Made by a program: the position numbers and the translations under genes. This document shows, one piece after another, positions 1 to 6,017 of a stretch of DNA of 8,076 nucleotides. This DNA comes from an uncultured Bacteroidota bacterium. Lineage in GTDB: Bacteria; Bacteroidota; Bacteroidia; Bacteroidales; SZUA-534. Under the pieces are notes generated by a model. That model was not told the origin of the DNA and made no database searches. It was given only the letters and a program-made list of their open reading frames with translations. The stretch covers positions 1 to 8,076 of the forward strand of contig CALABN010000091.1 of assembly GCA_937885735.1 (NCBI GenBank), read 5' to 3'. The stretch's first letter is position 1. Each line of letters starts with the position of its first letter.

Positions 1-202
1 CACCAGCGGCGCCTGATGTGCCGATGCTGTACTGCATCGTGCCGTCACTCGTATCACCTGCGGTGATAAGATCCTGCGCGGTGCCGTTGTAGGTAAGATT
101 GGTATTCACCGTGGGAGCTGTGGAGGCGGTCGCGTCAGCCTTGTCCGCGGTTACAGTGTAATCCTTGGTGAACTCTGCACCGTTGTAAATACCGGCGGTG
201 CT
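1..202 (-). CDS. Partial surface/adhesin-like protein with MBG/Ig-like repeat
   Basis: The minus strand is open across this whole segment, and the frame stays open up to a TAA complementing 242-244. The roughly 67 residues read like extracellular repeat proteins: a segment with KDYTVTADK, then TVNTNLTYNGTAQDLI and GTMQYSIGTSG. The LTYNGTAQ and GTMQYS signatures are typical of MBG/Ig-like tandem repeats in large secreted or surface adhesins. It is rich in Thr, Ala, Gly and Asn and has no Cys, as expected for an exported beta-sandwich. Both ends are missing: the 3' part lies beyond base 1, and no start exists before the frame closes inside the neighbouring segment. Base composition is clearly more G+C-rich than the rest of the window, and the frame loses all similarity near 203. 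I infer that a sequence join lies there. The family call rests on recalled motif similarity. Confidence 0.6.
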
Positions 203-1516
203 ATGAAAATTGGTGTAGGTAATCAGTTGAAAGGACGTGTATTAAACGGTTTGGGTCAACCAATAGATACACTTGGCGAAATAAGATTTTCAGAATACCG
301 TTCTACGAGTGTTGAGGCAATTAACCCTTTAAAAAGAAGGCGAATAACAGAACCTTTGATTTTAGGTATAAAATCTGTTGACGGATTTGCTACCGTTGGT
401 AAAGGTCAAAGAATGGGTATTTTTGCAGGTTCAGGTGTTGGTAAGTCAACATTGATGAGGCAGTATATCCGTAAAAACTATCCAGCGCACTCACGAAAGG
501 TCCTGTATTGCTCTTTGGATTCATTGTATTTTTCGTCGCATACCATTACCGAACTTGTCGAACAATTCCGCATTTGTGGCGGTGAGATGATTTTTCTTGA
601 CGAAATCCACAAGTACGGCGACAATTGGAGCCGTGAACTTAAGGAGTTGAACGACTTGTACAATGATATCCGAATTGTCATCAGCGGTTCGTCGCTTTTG
701 AAAATATTGAATTCCGATGCAGACCTTTCGCGTAGGTGTGTCAGGTATACCATTCAAGGGTTGTCGTTTAGGGAATATTTGGATTTTTATAAGAACATCA
801 AACTTCCGAAACATTCTTTGGATGAAATTTTGTCTAATCCAATGTCTGTTGCCGATGAGGTCACAGCAAAGTGTCATCCGATTGAGTTCTTCGGCGATTA
901 CCTTAAGTTTGGCTATTATCCGTTTTATTTGGAAGGTGCTGGAACATATTACAACCGCATAGAACAGGTGATTGGCTATACCATTGAAGTTGAATTGCCA
1001 GAGTTGCGATTGGTTGACATTTCAGGTGTCCGCAAACTTAAGAAACTTGTGAACATAATTTCGGATGAAGTGCCTTTTGTGCTGGATGCAAGCAAGTTGT
1101 CAAGTAGCCTTGGCGCGACCAGGGAAACGGTTGTGCAATATCTTCATCATTTGGGACGGGCAAAAATTTTGAACTTGTTGTTTTCGGGTTCAAAGGATTA
1201 TGCAAAGTTGGCAAAGCCGGACAAATTGTATCTTGAAAACCCGAATATGCTTTATGCCCTATGTAGCAGAGTGCCTGAAATTGGAACGGTCAGAGAATCG
1301 TTTGCCGTATGTATGCTTGTCAAGGACAATGCAGTAGAATATGGCAAGGCAAAAGGCGATTTCAAGGTTAACGGCAAGTATACCTTTGAAATTGGAGGTT
1401 CCGACAAAGGCTTCAGTCAGGTTGCGGGTGTGCAGGACTCATTTGTCTTTGCTGACGGAATAGAAATGCCAATGGGACGCAAACTGCCACTTTGGATGCT
1501 TGGCTTCCTTTACTGA
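203..1516 (+). CDS. Chimeric ATPase: FliI-like N-terminus joined at the P-loop to a DUF4143 AAA ATPase
   Basis: This frame encodes 437 residues from two unrelated ATPase families. Residues 3-83 match the nucleotide-binding region of flagellar/type III export ATPases (FliI/SctN): GRVLNGLGQPID (11-22), RITEPLILGIKSVDG (47-61), TVGKGQRMGIFAGSGVGKST (64-83). FliI itself is about 430-450 residues; here its first ~80 residues and everything after Walker A (catalytic Glu, Arg finger, C-terminal domain) are absent. From about residue 84 the protein is a DUF4143-family AAA ATPase: RQYIRKNYP (86-94), LYCSLDSLYF (101-110), Walker B MIFLDEIH (129-136), sensor-like SGSS (161-164), DLSRR (174-178), LSFREYL (187-193), ending PLWMLGFLY. 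That half appears complete to its natural C-terminus but lacks its own ~30-40 N-terminal residues. DUF4143 ATPases are widespread, of unclear role, sometimes linked to toxin-antitoxin or nuclease-like functions. The FliI part uses more ATA, TTA and AGA codons. An assembly chimera is the simplest explanation; true shuffling at the P-loop is possible. Confidence 0.75.
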   Translation: MKIGVGNQLKGRVLNGLGQPIDTLGEIRFSEYRSTSVEAINPLKRRRITEPLILGIKSVDGFATVGKGQRMGIFAGSGVGKSTLMRQYIRKNYPAHSRKVLYCSLDSLYFSSHTITELVEQFRICGGEMIFLDEIHKYGDNWSRELKELNDLYNDIRIVISGSSLLKILNSDADLSRRCVRYTIQGLSFREYLDFYKNIKLPKHSLDEILSNPMSVADEVTAKCHPIEFFGDYLKFGYYPFYLEGAGTYYNRIEQVIGYTIEVELPELRLVDISGVRKLKKLVNIISDEVPFVLDASKLSSSLGATRETVVQYLHHLGRAKILNLLFSGSKDYAKLAKPDKLYLENPNMLYALCSRVPEIGTVRESFAVCMLVKDNAVEYGKAKGDFKVNGKYTFEIGGSDKGFSQVAGVQDSFVFADGIEMPMGRKLPLWMLGFLY

Positions 1517-1523
1517 TTTTGAA

Positions 1524-1539
1524 TTTATTTTTAAATAAA
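1524..1539 (+). repeat. A+T-only inverted repeat before the GNAT start
   Basis: TTTATT (1524-1529) and AATAAA (1534-1539) are perfect complements around a 4-nt TTTA loop, ending directly before the ATG at 1540. A 6-bp A/T stem is weak, so it is more likely an unstructured A/T leader helping initiation without a Shine-Dalgarno than a terminator. Confidence 0.3.
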
Positions 1540-1941
1540 ATGATAACTATTAAAGATATACACGAATTTTCGGAGAGAGATTTGCAGGATTTGTTCCTGT
1601 CGGTGGAGTGGTCGTCGGGGCATTTCCCTGACAAGTTAGTTGTGGCGATGCGCAATTTTGAGACTGTCTATTCTGCTTGGGACGGCGACAAACTTGTGGG
1701 TATGATTTGCGCTATGGATGATGGCATTATGAATGCCTATGTCCATTACTTGCTTGTCCGCCCTGAATATCAAGGAATGAATATTGGCAAGCAACTGGTT
1801 GAAAATGTGAAGGAAAAATACAAGGATTATCTGCGAATAGTGCTTGTGGCATATGATAGGGAATGCGGGTTCTATGAGCATTGCGGATTTGAAAAGGGCA
1901 AGGACGAGAGTCCTATGTTCATTACCAGCCTTTGGACTTGA
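1540..1941 (+). CDS. GNAT-family N-acetyltransferase (small)
   Basis: This gene encodes 133 residues of the GNAT fold, transferring an acetyl group from acetyl-CoA to an amine; the substrate cannot be read from sequence. The acetyl-CoA pyrophosphate-binding motif A is at residues 71-86 (LLVRPEYQGMNIGKQL), with Q78-G79-M80-N81-I82-G83 matching Q/RxxGxG/A except that Asn replaces the central Gly. The C-terminal FYEHCGF (111-117) is the usual motif-B Tyr/Phe segment. I chose ATG 1540 over an in-frame ATG at 1492: starting at 1540 leaves MITIKDIHEF, a normal first GNAT strand, whereas 1492 overlaps the end of the upstream ATPase and adds a hydrophobic run foreign to the family. The gap to the ATPase stop is 23 bp and A+T-rich, with no recognisable promoter, so co-transcription is likely. 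No Shine-Dalgarno precedes it. Confidence 0.85.
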   Translation: MITIKDIHEFSERDLQDLFLSVEWSSGHFPDKLVVAMRNFETVYSAWDGDKLVGMICAMDDGIMNAYVHYLLVRPEYQGMNIGKQLVENVKEKYKDYLRIVLVAYDRECGFYEHCGFEKGKDESPMFITSLWT

Positions 1942-1963
1942 TTCGGTTGTTGGTTGGGTAAAT

Positions 1964-1982
1964 GACTATTGCATAGTCTTTT
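1964..1982 (+). terminator. Possible weak intrinsic terminator after the first GNAT
   Basis: GACTAT (1964-1969) and ATAGTC (1973-1978) form a perfect 6-bp stem with a TGC loop, followed by TTTT (1979-1982). It lies 22 bp after the GNAT stop and before the MerR promoter, where a terminator would be expected. The stem is short and A/T-rich, so termination may be partial. Confidence 0.45.
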
Positions 1983-2015
1983 ATCAAAACTTTTAAAATT
2001 TATTTGCGAAAACGC

Positions 2016-2048
2016 TTGATTCGTACCTTGGGGCATATGTTAACATTG
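2016..2048 (+). promoter_or_regulatory. Putative promoter of the MerR gene
   Basis: TTGATT (2016-2021) is followed after 19 bp by TAACATTG (2041-2048), one mismatch from the Bacteroidota -7 box TAnnTTTG. The box ends 26 nt before the ATG at 2075, exactly as at the racemase promoter (4552-4559). A 19-bp spacing fits Bacteroidota -33/-7 promoters; MerR-regulated promoters also typically have long 19-20 bp spacers. Confidence 0.5.
2037..2046. promoter_or_regulatory. Perfect palindrome overlapping the MerR promoter, possible operator
   Basis: ATGTTAACAT is a perfect 10-bp palindrome covering most of the proposed -7 box (2041-2048) upstream of the MerR gene. MerR regulators bind dyads in or near their own promoter, so this is a candidate autoregulatory operator. 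It is shorter than a classical MerR operator and lies at the -7 rather than in the spacer. Confidence 0.3.
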
Positions 2049-2074
2049 CACTCGTAAACGATTATCGCGCGAAT

Positions 2075-2905
2075 ATGAGTTATAAGACAAAGTTAAAAAT
2101 CGGGGAGTTCTCGCAGATGATGCAGGTGACAGTCAAGACCTTGCGTCATTATGAGCAAAAGGGTCTCTTGTTGCCTGACGAGGTGGACGAGTGGACGGGC
2201 TATCGCTACTACAGTATCGACCAAATGCAGAAGTTGAGCGCCATTCGCGAACTTCAGCAACTTGGGTTCTCGTTGGATGAGATTAAGGACTTGTTTGACG
2301 ACGATTCGCATTCGCCTTCAAACAAACAATTGTCCAGAAAAATCGATGAGACAGAACAGCAGTTGCGTAAGTTGGTTGCCCGTCGCGACCAGTTGCTATG
2401 TTGGCTGAATTCTCGCAAAAAAATTAAGACTATGGAAAGAATTTCAATTCAAAAACTGCCAGCAATTATTGTCGCTTCTTATCGTACAATAATAAATAAA
2501 CCTTCAGATTTGGGCGAGTTGTGTGTCAATGTCATTGGCCCTGAAATGGCTCGGCTTGGATGCAAGTGCCCGCCACCAGGGTATTGTTTCTCTGTGGTGC
2601 ACGATGATGAATACAAACCAACCGACATTGACATTGAATATTGCGAGCAGGTGGAGGAAATGGGAACAGACTCTGATATCATCAAATTCAAGAAACTTGA
2701 TGAAGTGCCGTTTGCAATTTGTATGAAATGCTATGGTCCATACGAAAAAATGCCTCAAAACTACATAGATATGTATGCTTACCTGGAAAAGGAAGGATAT
2801 AAAATTGTTGGAGCGTTTCGTGCAAACTATGTCGACGGCATTTGGAATCAGGAAGACCCTGAAAAATGGCTCACTATAATTCAGGTGCCTGTCGAAAAAG
2901 CGTGA
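2075..2905 (+). CDS. MerR-family transcriptional regulator with GyrI-like effector-binding domain
   Basis: The 276-residue product has the BmrR/BltR-like architecture of ligand-responsive regulators. An N-terminal MerR winged helix-turn-helix spans about residues 8-80, with KIGEFSQMMQVTVKTLRHYE (8-27), QKGLLLP (28-34) and TGYRYY (41-46), followed by LGFSLDEIKDLF (63-74). A charged dimerisation coiled coil covers about 85-115. The C-terminal GyrI-like small-molecule-binding domain covers about 120-275, with IDIEYCE (175-181), the typical GPYEKM (211-216) and LTIIQVPV at the end. MerR proteins twist the promoter spacer on ligand binding and usually activate efflux or detoxification genes; the ligand is unknown here. 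ATG 2075 is the most upstream fitting start, has no Shine-Dalgarno and sits 26 nt after a TAnnTTTG-like box. A strong terminator follows, so it is probably transcribed alone. The second GyrI-like protein at 7349 is a stand-alone relative. Confidence 0.92.
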   Translation: MSYKTKLKIGEFSQMMQVTVKTLRHYEQKGLLLPDEVDEWTGYRYYSIDQMQKLSAIRELQQLGFSLDEIKDLFDDDSHSPSNKQLSRKIDETEQQLRKLVARRDQLLCWLNSRKKIKTMERISIQKLPAIIVASYRTIINKPSDLGELCVNVIGPEMARLGCKCPPPGYCFSVVHDDEYKPTDIDIEYCEQVEEMGTDSDIIKFKKLDEVPFAICMKCYGPYEKMPQNYIDMYAYLEKEGYKIVGAFRANYVDGIWNQEDPEKWLTIIQVPVEKA

Positions 2906-2933
2906 TTTTGTCGAATTGACATACTTTTTTTAG

Positions 2934-2964
2934 CCGTCAAGCCGTCAGGCTTGGCGGTTTTTTG
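2934..2964 (+). terminator. Strong intrinsic terminator after the MerR gene
   Basis: CCGTCAAGCC (2934-2943) pairs with GGCTTGGCGG (2948-2957) over 10 bp with a single T-G wobble and a GTCA tetraloop. It is followed by six T (2958-2963), then G and four more T. This is a textbook Rho-independent terminator 28 bp past the MerR stop. Confidence 0.9.
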
Positions 2965-2997
2965 TTTTAAAAAACGATGCAAATGACCACACTTTGC

Positions 2998-3005
2998 TAT
3001 TTTTG
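2998..3005 (+). promoter_or_regulatory. Putative -7 box of the HXXEE gene
   Basis: TATTTTTG matches TAnnTTTG exactly and ends 21 nt before the ATG at 3027, the same distance as the box at 6198-6205. It follows the terminator, where a new transcription unit is needed. No convincing -33 element is visible upstream. Confidence 0.45.
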
Positions 3006-3026
3006 AAATCGTAAGAAGTCTTGTAA

Positions 3027-3533
3027 ATGGAATATTTCGATTACATTGTTTGGCTGTTCCCGTTGCTGTTTGTTGTCCACGACGGTGAAGAACTGTTTGG
3101 AATGGGACGTTGGCTGGGTGACAATACAGACTTGCTCAAAGCGAAGGCGCCAAAATTCTACGAATCGTACAAGAATTATTCTGTGAAAGGAATGTTGGTG
3201 GCGGTTTTAGAGGAACTTGTGCTTTGCTTGGCTGTCTGTGTTGCAGTGGCTTTCAGTGGCAGTGAAATTTCCATATTGCTTTGGTGGGGAACGTTTTCGG
3301 CATATGCCATTCACTTGATAGTCCATATTGCGCAATGCGTGTTTTTGCGCAAATACGTCCCTTGCGTGTTGACAAGCGTAATTTGCTTGCCAATAAGTGT
3401 TTTACTGTTGTATCAGTCGGCAGTCGCGTTTGACTTTGATGTCTGCAGAATGATTGTTTCTGCAATAATCGGCATTGCCATTGTTGCTGTCAATCTGTGG
3501 TTCGCCTTGTGGCTGATGCGTAAAGTAAATTAA
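3027..3533 (+). CDS. HXXEE domain-containing membrane protein
   Basis: This 168-residue hydrophobic protein belongs to the HXXEE family, named for a conserved His-x-x-Glu-Glu near the N-terminus, here HDGEE at residues 18-22 after WLFPLLFVV. Further conserved-looking polar residues sit in the membrane: E62-E63 within LEELVLCLAV, and H96 and H100 in AIHLIVHIAQC. Hydrophobic segments at roughly 5-17, 55-76, 82-107, 110-133 and 141-164 suggest four to five transmembrane helices, so it acts in the inner membrane. The paired His/Glu residues could bind metal or act catalytically, but the family function is not established. ATG 3027 is 21 nt after a TATTTTTG box. The next gene begins 6 bp after the stop, so the pair is probably co-transcribed. 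Confidence 0.85.
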   Translation: MEYFDYIVWLFPLLFVVHDGEELFGMGRWLGDNTDLLKAKAPKFYESYKNYSVKGMLVAVLEELVLCLAVCVAVAFSGSEISILLWWGTFSAYAIHLIVHIAQCVFLRKYVPCVLTSVICLPISVLLLYQSAVAFDFDVCRMIVSAIIGIAIVAVNLWFALWLMRKVN

Positions 3534-3539
3534 TGAGAT

Positions 3540-4037
3540 ATGAAACATACACCAGATTCAGTTCATCTTCGCCGATTTGAGAGTTCCGATGCACCGACAA
3601 TTTTAGGTTGGTGCACCGACAAACGTTCGTTTCGGCTATGGAGTGCCGACCGATACAAGGATTTCCCCGCATCGCCTGACGAGATGCTTGCGATGTATGG
3701 TGCTGGCAATGTGTTCCCGTTTACATTGGTTGACGGTGGCGATGTTGTTGGTCATTTAATTTTGCGGTATCCTACTGAAAACAAAGATGTTGTGCGTCTT
3801 GGCTTTGTGATTGTCGACAAGGCAAGGCGAGGAATGGGCTATGGTCGGAAAATGTTGGAACTGGCCATTGATTATGCCCGTATAAATCTTGGCGCAAAGC
3901 GAATTACGCTTGGAGTCTTTTGTGAAAACGCTTCAGCCATTGAATGTTACAAGGCTGTAGGTTTTGGCATTGTAGCCAACGATTCGTATGTCATTGACGG
4001 TGAAGATTGGCAAGGTTTTGAAATGGAATTGATATAA
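3540..4037 (+). CDS. GNAT-family N-acetyltransferase (RimJ/RimL-like)
   Basis: The product has 165 residues with a standard GNAT core. It begins VHLRRFESSDAPTILGW (8-24), as in RimJ/RimL-like acetyltransferases. Beta-4 is RLGFVIVD (86-93), and motif A is RRGMGYGRKM (96-105), with R97-G98-M99-G100-Y101-G102 fitting R/QxxGxG/A exactly for acetyl-CoA binding. ENASAIECYKAVGF (129-142) is the usual motif B with its Asn and Tyr. It should acetylate an amine on a protein N-terminus or small molecule; the substrate is unknown. The gene starts 6 bp after the HXXEE gene in an AGATATG context and has no promoter of its own, so it is likely translated from the same mRNA as the membrane protein. Confidence 0.9.
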   Translation: MKHTPDSVHLRRFESSDAPTILGWCTDKRSFRLWSADRYKDFPASPDEMLAMYGAGNVFPFTLVDGGDVVGHLILRYPTENKDVVRLGFVIVDKARRGMGYGRKMLELAIDYARINLGAKRITLGVFCENASAIECYKAVGFGIVANDSYVIDGEDWQGFEMELI

Positions 4038-4047
4038 AGAATTGTTT

Positions 4048-4140
4048 ATGAAGAGATTGTATTATTTGGACAATTTGAAGTTTTTCCTGACAGCGTTGGT
4101 GGTGTTTCATCACGGAAGTGCGTATGATTTCTGGAGTTAA
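4048..4140 (+). pseudogene. N-terminal stub of an acyltransferase-3 family gene
   Basis: A 30-codon frame starts at ATG 4048 and stops at TAA 4138. The product begins MKRLYYLDNLKFFLTALVVF, followed by HHGSAY, and closely resembles the first transmembrane helix of acyltransferase-3 (OafA/YrhL-type) O-acyltransferases, which start with a similar YYLDNLK stretch and a conserved His pair after TM1. A complete member has about 330-400 residues and ten or so helices; nothing of the remainder is visible in any frame downstream, as the TfoX gene begins 38 bp later. I read it as a deletion remnant. It might still yield a small single-span peptide, since it begins only 10 bp after the GNAT stop. Confidence 0.7.
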
Positions 4141-4178
4141 GAATGTGTTGTAGAATGAGTTTTAAAATGATGATATAA

Positions 4179-4499
4179 ATGGCTTGCACACAAGAATATA
4201 TTGATTTTATCTGCACGCAACTCGACGGGGTTGGCATTGTGCAACCTCGCAAAATGTTTGGTGATTGGTGCATCTACATTGATGAAAAGCCAGTCATACT
4301 TGCCTGCGACAATCTTTGTTACGTGAAAAAGTTGCCAGAGTTGTCGGAAATGATGAAGGATGCCGAATGTGGGTGTCCGTATCCAGGTGCAAAGGAACAC
4401 TATATCCTTGACATTGAGCATCGAAACACAGCAATGCCTGCCGTCAGGAAATTGGTCGATTTGTTGCCGTATCCAAAACCGAAAGCAAAAAAGAAATGA
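4179..4499 (+). CDS. TfoX/Sxy N-terminal domain protein
   Basis: The 106-residue product consists of the TfoX N-terminal domain alone. Visible features are an initial helix ACTQEYIDFICTQL (2-15), RKMFGDWCIYID (24-35) corresponding to the family's M-G-x-Y-x-I-Y-x strand, the LCYVKK strand (46-51), a YPGAKEHY loop (68-75) and a basic tail ending PKPKAKKK. TfoX/Sxy is a competence and CRP-S regulator in gamma-proteobacteria, but single-domain relatives like this occur widely without a proven link to competence, so no such role is claimed. The length is usual for the stand-alone form. ATG 4179 lacks a Shine-Dalgarno sequence and no good promoter box is visible. It follows the acyltransferase stub by 38 bp and is probably read from upstream. 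Confidence 0.85.
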   Translation: MACTQEYIDFICTQLDGVGIVQPRKMFGDWCIYIDEKPVILACDNLCYVKKLPELSEMMKDAECGCPYPGAKEHYILDIEHRNTAMPAVRKLVDLLPYPKPKAKKK

Positions 4500-4526
4500 C
4501 AGATTAGTGAATAATCTTATTTTCGC

Positions 4527-4559
4527 TTGACTCACATCTTGTTGTGGACAGTATATTTG
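4527..4559 (+). promoter_or_regulatory. Putative promoter of the racemase-like/U32-like gene pair
   Basis: TTGACT (4527-4532) is followed after 19 bp by TATATTTG (4552-4559), an exact TAnnTTTG match. The box ends 26 nt before the ATG at 4586. Both element sequences and spacing agree with the MerR promoter (TTGATT, 19 bp, TAACATTG), and the same TATATTTG box recurs at 6198. Confidence 0.7.
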
Positions 4560-4585
4560 TGACAATAATTGAATGCCGGTTTAAA

Positions 4586-5278
4586 ATGAAAAAAATAGGT
4601 TTAGTAGGCGGAACGGGACCTGAATCGACGCTTATGTATTACAAGGATTTGAATTCCAAAATAGATGCAATTACAGGCGGAAAGTCAATGCCTGATATGA
4701 CCATTGAAAGCGTTGATTTCCACAAGGCTATTGATTATGTCAATTCGGGACAATATGACGCTTTGGCTGATTATCTTTCGGAAAAGGTTGATAATCTGGT
4801 AAAGTCAGGTGCTGAAGTGATTTCACTGACGGCGGGTACAATGCACATTGTCATTGAAGAAGTCGAGCGAAAGACAAACGTCAGTTTGGTGAGCATTCCG
4901 AAGGCCGTTTGTGAAAAGACCGTTTCAATGGGTTTGAAAAAAGTCGGCTTGCTTGGAACCATTCCAACTATGGAAAAGGATTATATGAAAAAGGACCTTG
5001 TTGACGCTGGCATTGAGGTTGTCGTGCCCGACAAGGAAGACAGGGAGCGAGTCGCCAAACGAATCTTCGATGAACTTGAGAGTGGCATTGTAAAAGATGA
5101 GACTTTGTGCGAGTTCAACGCCATAATATCCAAAATGAAGCAGGAGCAAGGCATTGAAGCCGTTATCCTTGGTTGCACCGAACTGCCTATGTTGCTGAAC
5201 AACGGCAATTGCGTATTGCCTTGTCTCGATAGTGTCCAGATTCATATTCAGAAACTTATTGAACTCGCTTTGGCTTGA
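4586..5278 (+). CDS. Aspartate/glutamate racemase-family protein with altered first catalytic site
   Basis: The 230-residue product has the two-lobed Asp/Glu racemase fold, a PLP-independent enzyme class that uses two opposed acid/base residues. MKKIGLVGGTGPEST opens the protein (1-15), SVDF lies at 42-45, GLLGTIPTMEKDY at 121-133, the second catalytic motif GCTELP at 186-191 (C187), and LDSVQIH at 204-210. At the first catalytic site, where classical aspartate racemases have CNT and E. coli YgeA has a Thr (TNT), this protein has LTAGTMH (81-87), i.e. Ala83-Gly84. One proton donor/acceptor and the neighbouring Asn are therefore missing. Related proteins with non-Cys residues here exist, so a lyase, isomerase or binding role is possible. 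I chose ATG 4586 over 4544 because MKKIGLVGG is the family start and 4544 would lie upstream of the -7 box. The next gene starts one base after the stop. Confidence 0.9.
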   Translation: MKKIGLVGGTGPESTLMYYKDLNSKIDAITGGKSMPDMTIESVDFHKAIDYVNSGQYDALADYLSEKVDNLVKSGAEVISLTAGTMHIVIEEVERKTNVSLVSIPKAVCEKTVSMGLKKVGLLGTIPTMEKDYMKKDLVDAGIEVVVPDKEDRERVAKRIFDELESGIVKDETLCEFNAIISKMKQEQGIEAVILGCTELPMLLNNGNCVLPCLDSVQIHIQKLIELALA

Positions 5279-5279
5279 A

Positions 5280-6017
5280 ATGAAAGCATTCTATCATCTG
5301 CCAGGCTTATTTGAATTTTACGATTTGTACAAGTCGTTTCTGCCACTTTTCCGTGAGCATCGCGAATACTTTTACGACTGGTGCGAAATAGGCTCTATAT
5401 ACGGCGCCCACAAGGATTGTGTTTGGGGTGGCGGGCGAGTCGGGTTTGGCGAAGAATCGCCAGAAAACGTGTTGGCGCTTGTGAATGATTATGGAATATC
5501 TGCACGGCTTACGTTTAGCAATTCCCTGCTTCGCGAGGAGCATCTTTCTGACAAGTTGTGCAATTCATTGTGCGCAATGTTTGAGCACGGCGCTGTCCAA
5601 AACGGCATTGTCGTCTATTCCGATTTGTTGATGAATTACATAAAGGCGCGGTATCCTGATTTCTATTTTGTTTCATCAACCACAAAAGTGCTGGCTGATT
5701 TCAAGCAGTTTGAAGAAGAACTGAACCGTGACGATTTCCGTTTTGTGGTTCCCGATTTTCGGCTGAACAACGATTTTGCAAAGTTGGACGCTCTCACAGA
5801 TGCCCAAAAGCGGAAGGTTGAGTTCTTGTGCAACGAATGCTGTTGGTTTGGTTGCCACGCACGAAAGAAGTGTTATGAGAACGTGAGCCGAAAGAGCATT
5901 GGCGAGGCCTGCGAAGACCATATATGCGTTTCGCCTAATGCAAAACGGGGCTACCGTTTTTCCGACGCTATGGACAATCCAGGATTCATCGGAATCGATG
6001 ACATTCAAAACGTGTAG
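5280..6017 (+). CDS. U32-like Cys-rich conserved protein, truncated by an amber codon
   Basis: This frame encodes 245 residues from ATG 5280, which starts one base after the racemase-like stop and suggests translational coupling; an upstream in-frame ATG (5232) lies inside that gene and adds no recognisable family sequence. I do not know a characterised member, but the protein resembles conserved hypotheticals related to peptidase family U32 (UbiU/UbiV/TrhP-type). Visible features are MKAFYHLPGLFEFYDLY (1-17), VWGGGR (48-53), ISARLTFSNSLL (73-84), VSSTTKV (131-137), FVVPDFRLNNDF (155-166) and the cluster EFLCNECCWFGCHARKKC (181-198) with C211 and C216 beyond. Seven Cys in 33 residues could hold an Fe-S cluster, as in UbiU/UbiV; this is inference. 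The TAG at 6015-6017 is codon 246; the same frame continues for 50 codons (see 6018-6170), so this is a broken or readthrough gene. Confidence 0.8.
   Translation: MKAFYHLPGLFEFYDLYKSFLPLFREHREYFYDWCEIGSIYGAHKDCVWGGGRVGFGEESPENVLALVNDYGISARLTFSNSLLREEHLSDKLCNSLCAMFEHGAVQNGIVVYSDLLMNYIKARYPDFYFVSSTTKVLADFKQFEEELNRDDFRFVVPDFRLNNDFAKLDALTDAQKRKVEFLCNECCWFGCHARKKCYENVSRKSIGEACEDHICVSPNAKRGYRFSDAMDNPGFIGIDDIQNV

Noticed and set aside
203..460. Genuine flagellar or type III secretion locus
   Set aside because: Only about 83 residues of the FliI-like protein are present, with neither its start nor its catalytic second half, and no other export or flagellar gene is nearby.
4137..4565. Minus-strand frame opposite the TfoX gene
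   Set aside because: Its sequence is rich in the His/Cys/Phe pattern typical of antisense reading and covers an evident TfoX-N gene.
5232..6017. Start of the U32-like gene at ATG 5232
   Set aside because: It would overlap the racemase-like gene by 47 bases and add MSRFIFRNLLNSLWLE, which has no family resemblance. ATG 5280 gives the natural MKAFYHLPGLF start.
6015..6017. Stop-codon reassignment (TAG as sense) in this genome
   Set aside because: The GNAT ending at 6847 uses TAG at its expected C-terminus, so amber normally terminates. A local mutation, error or readthrough is enough.
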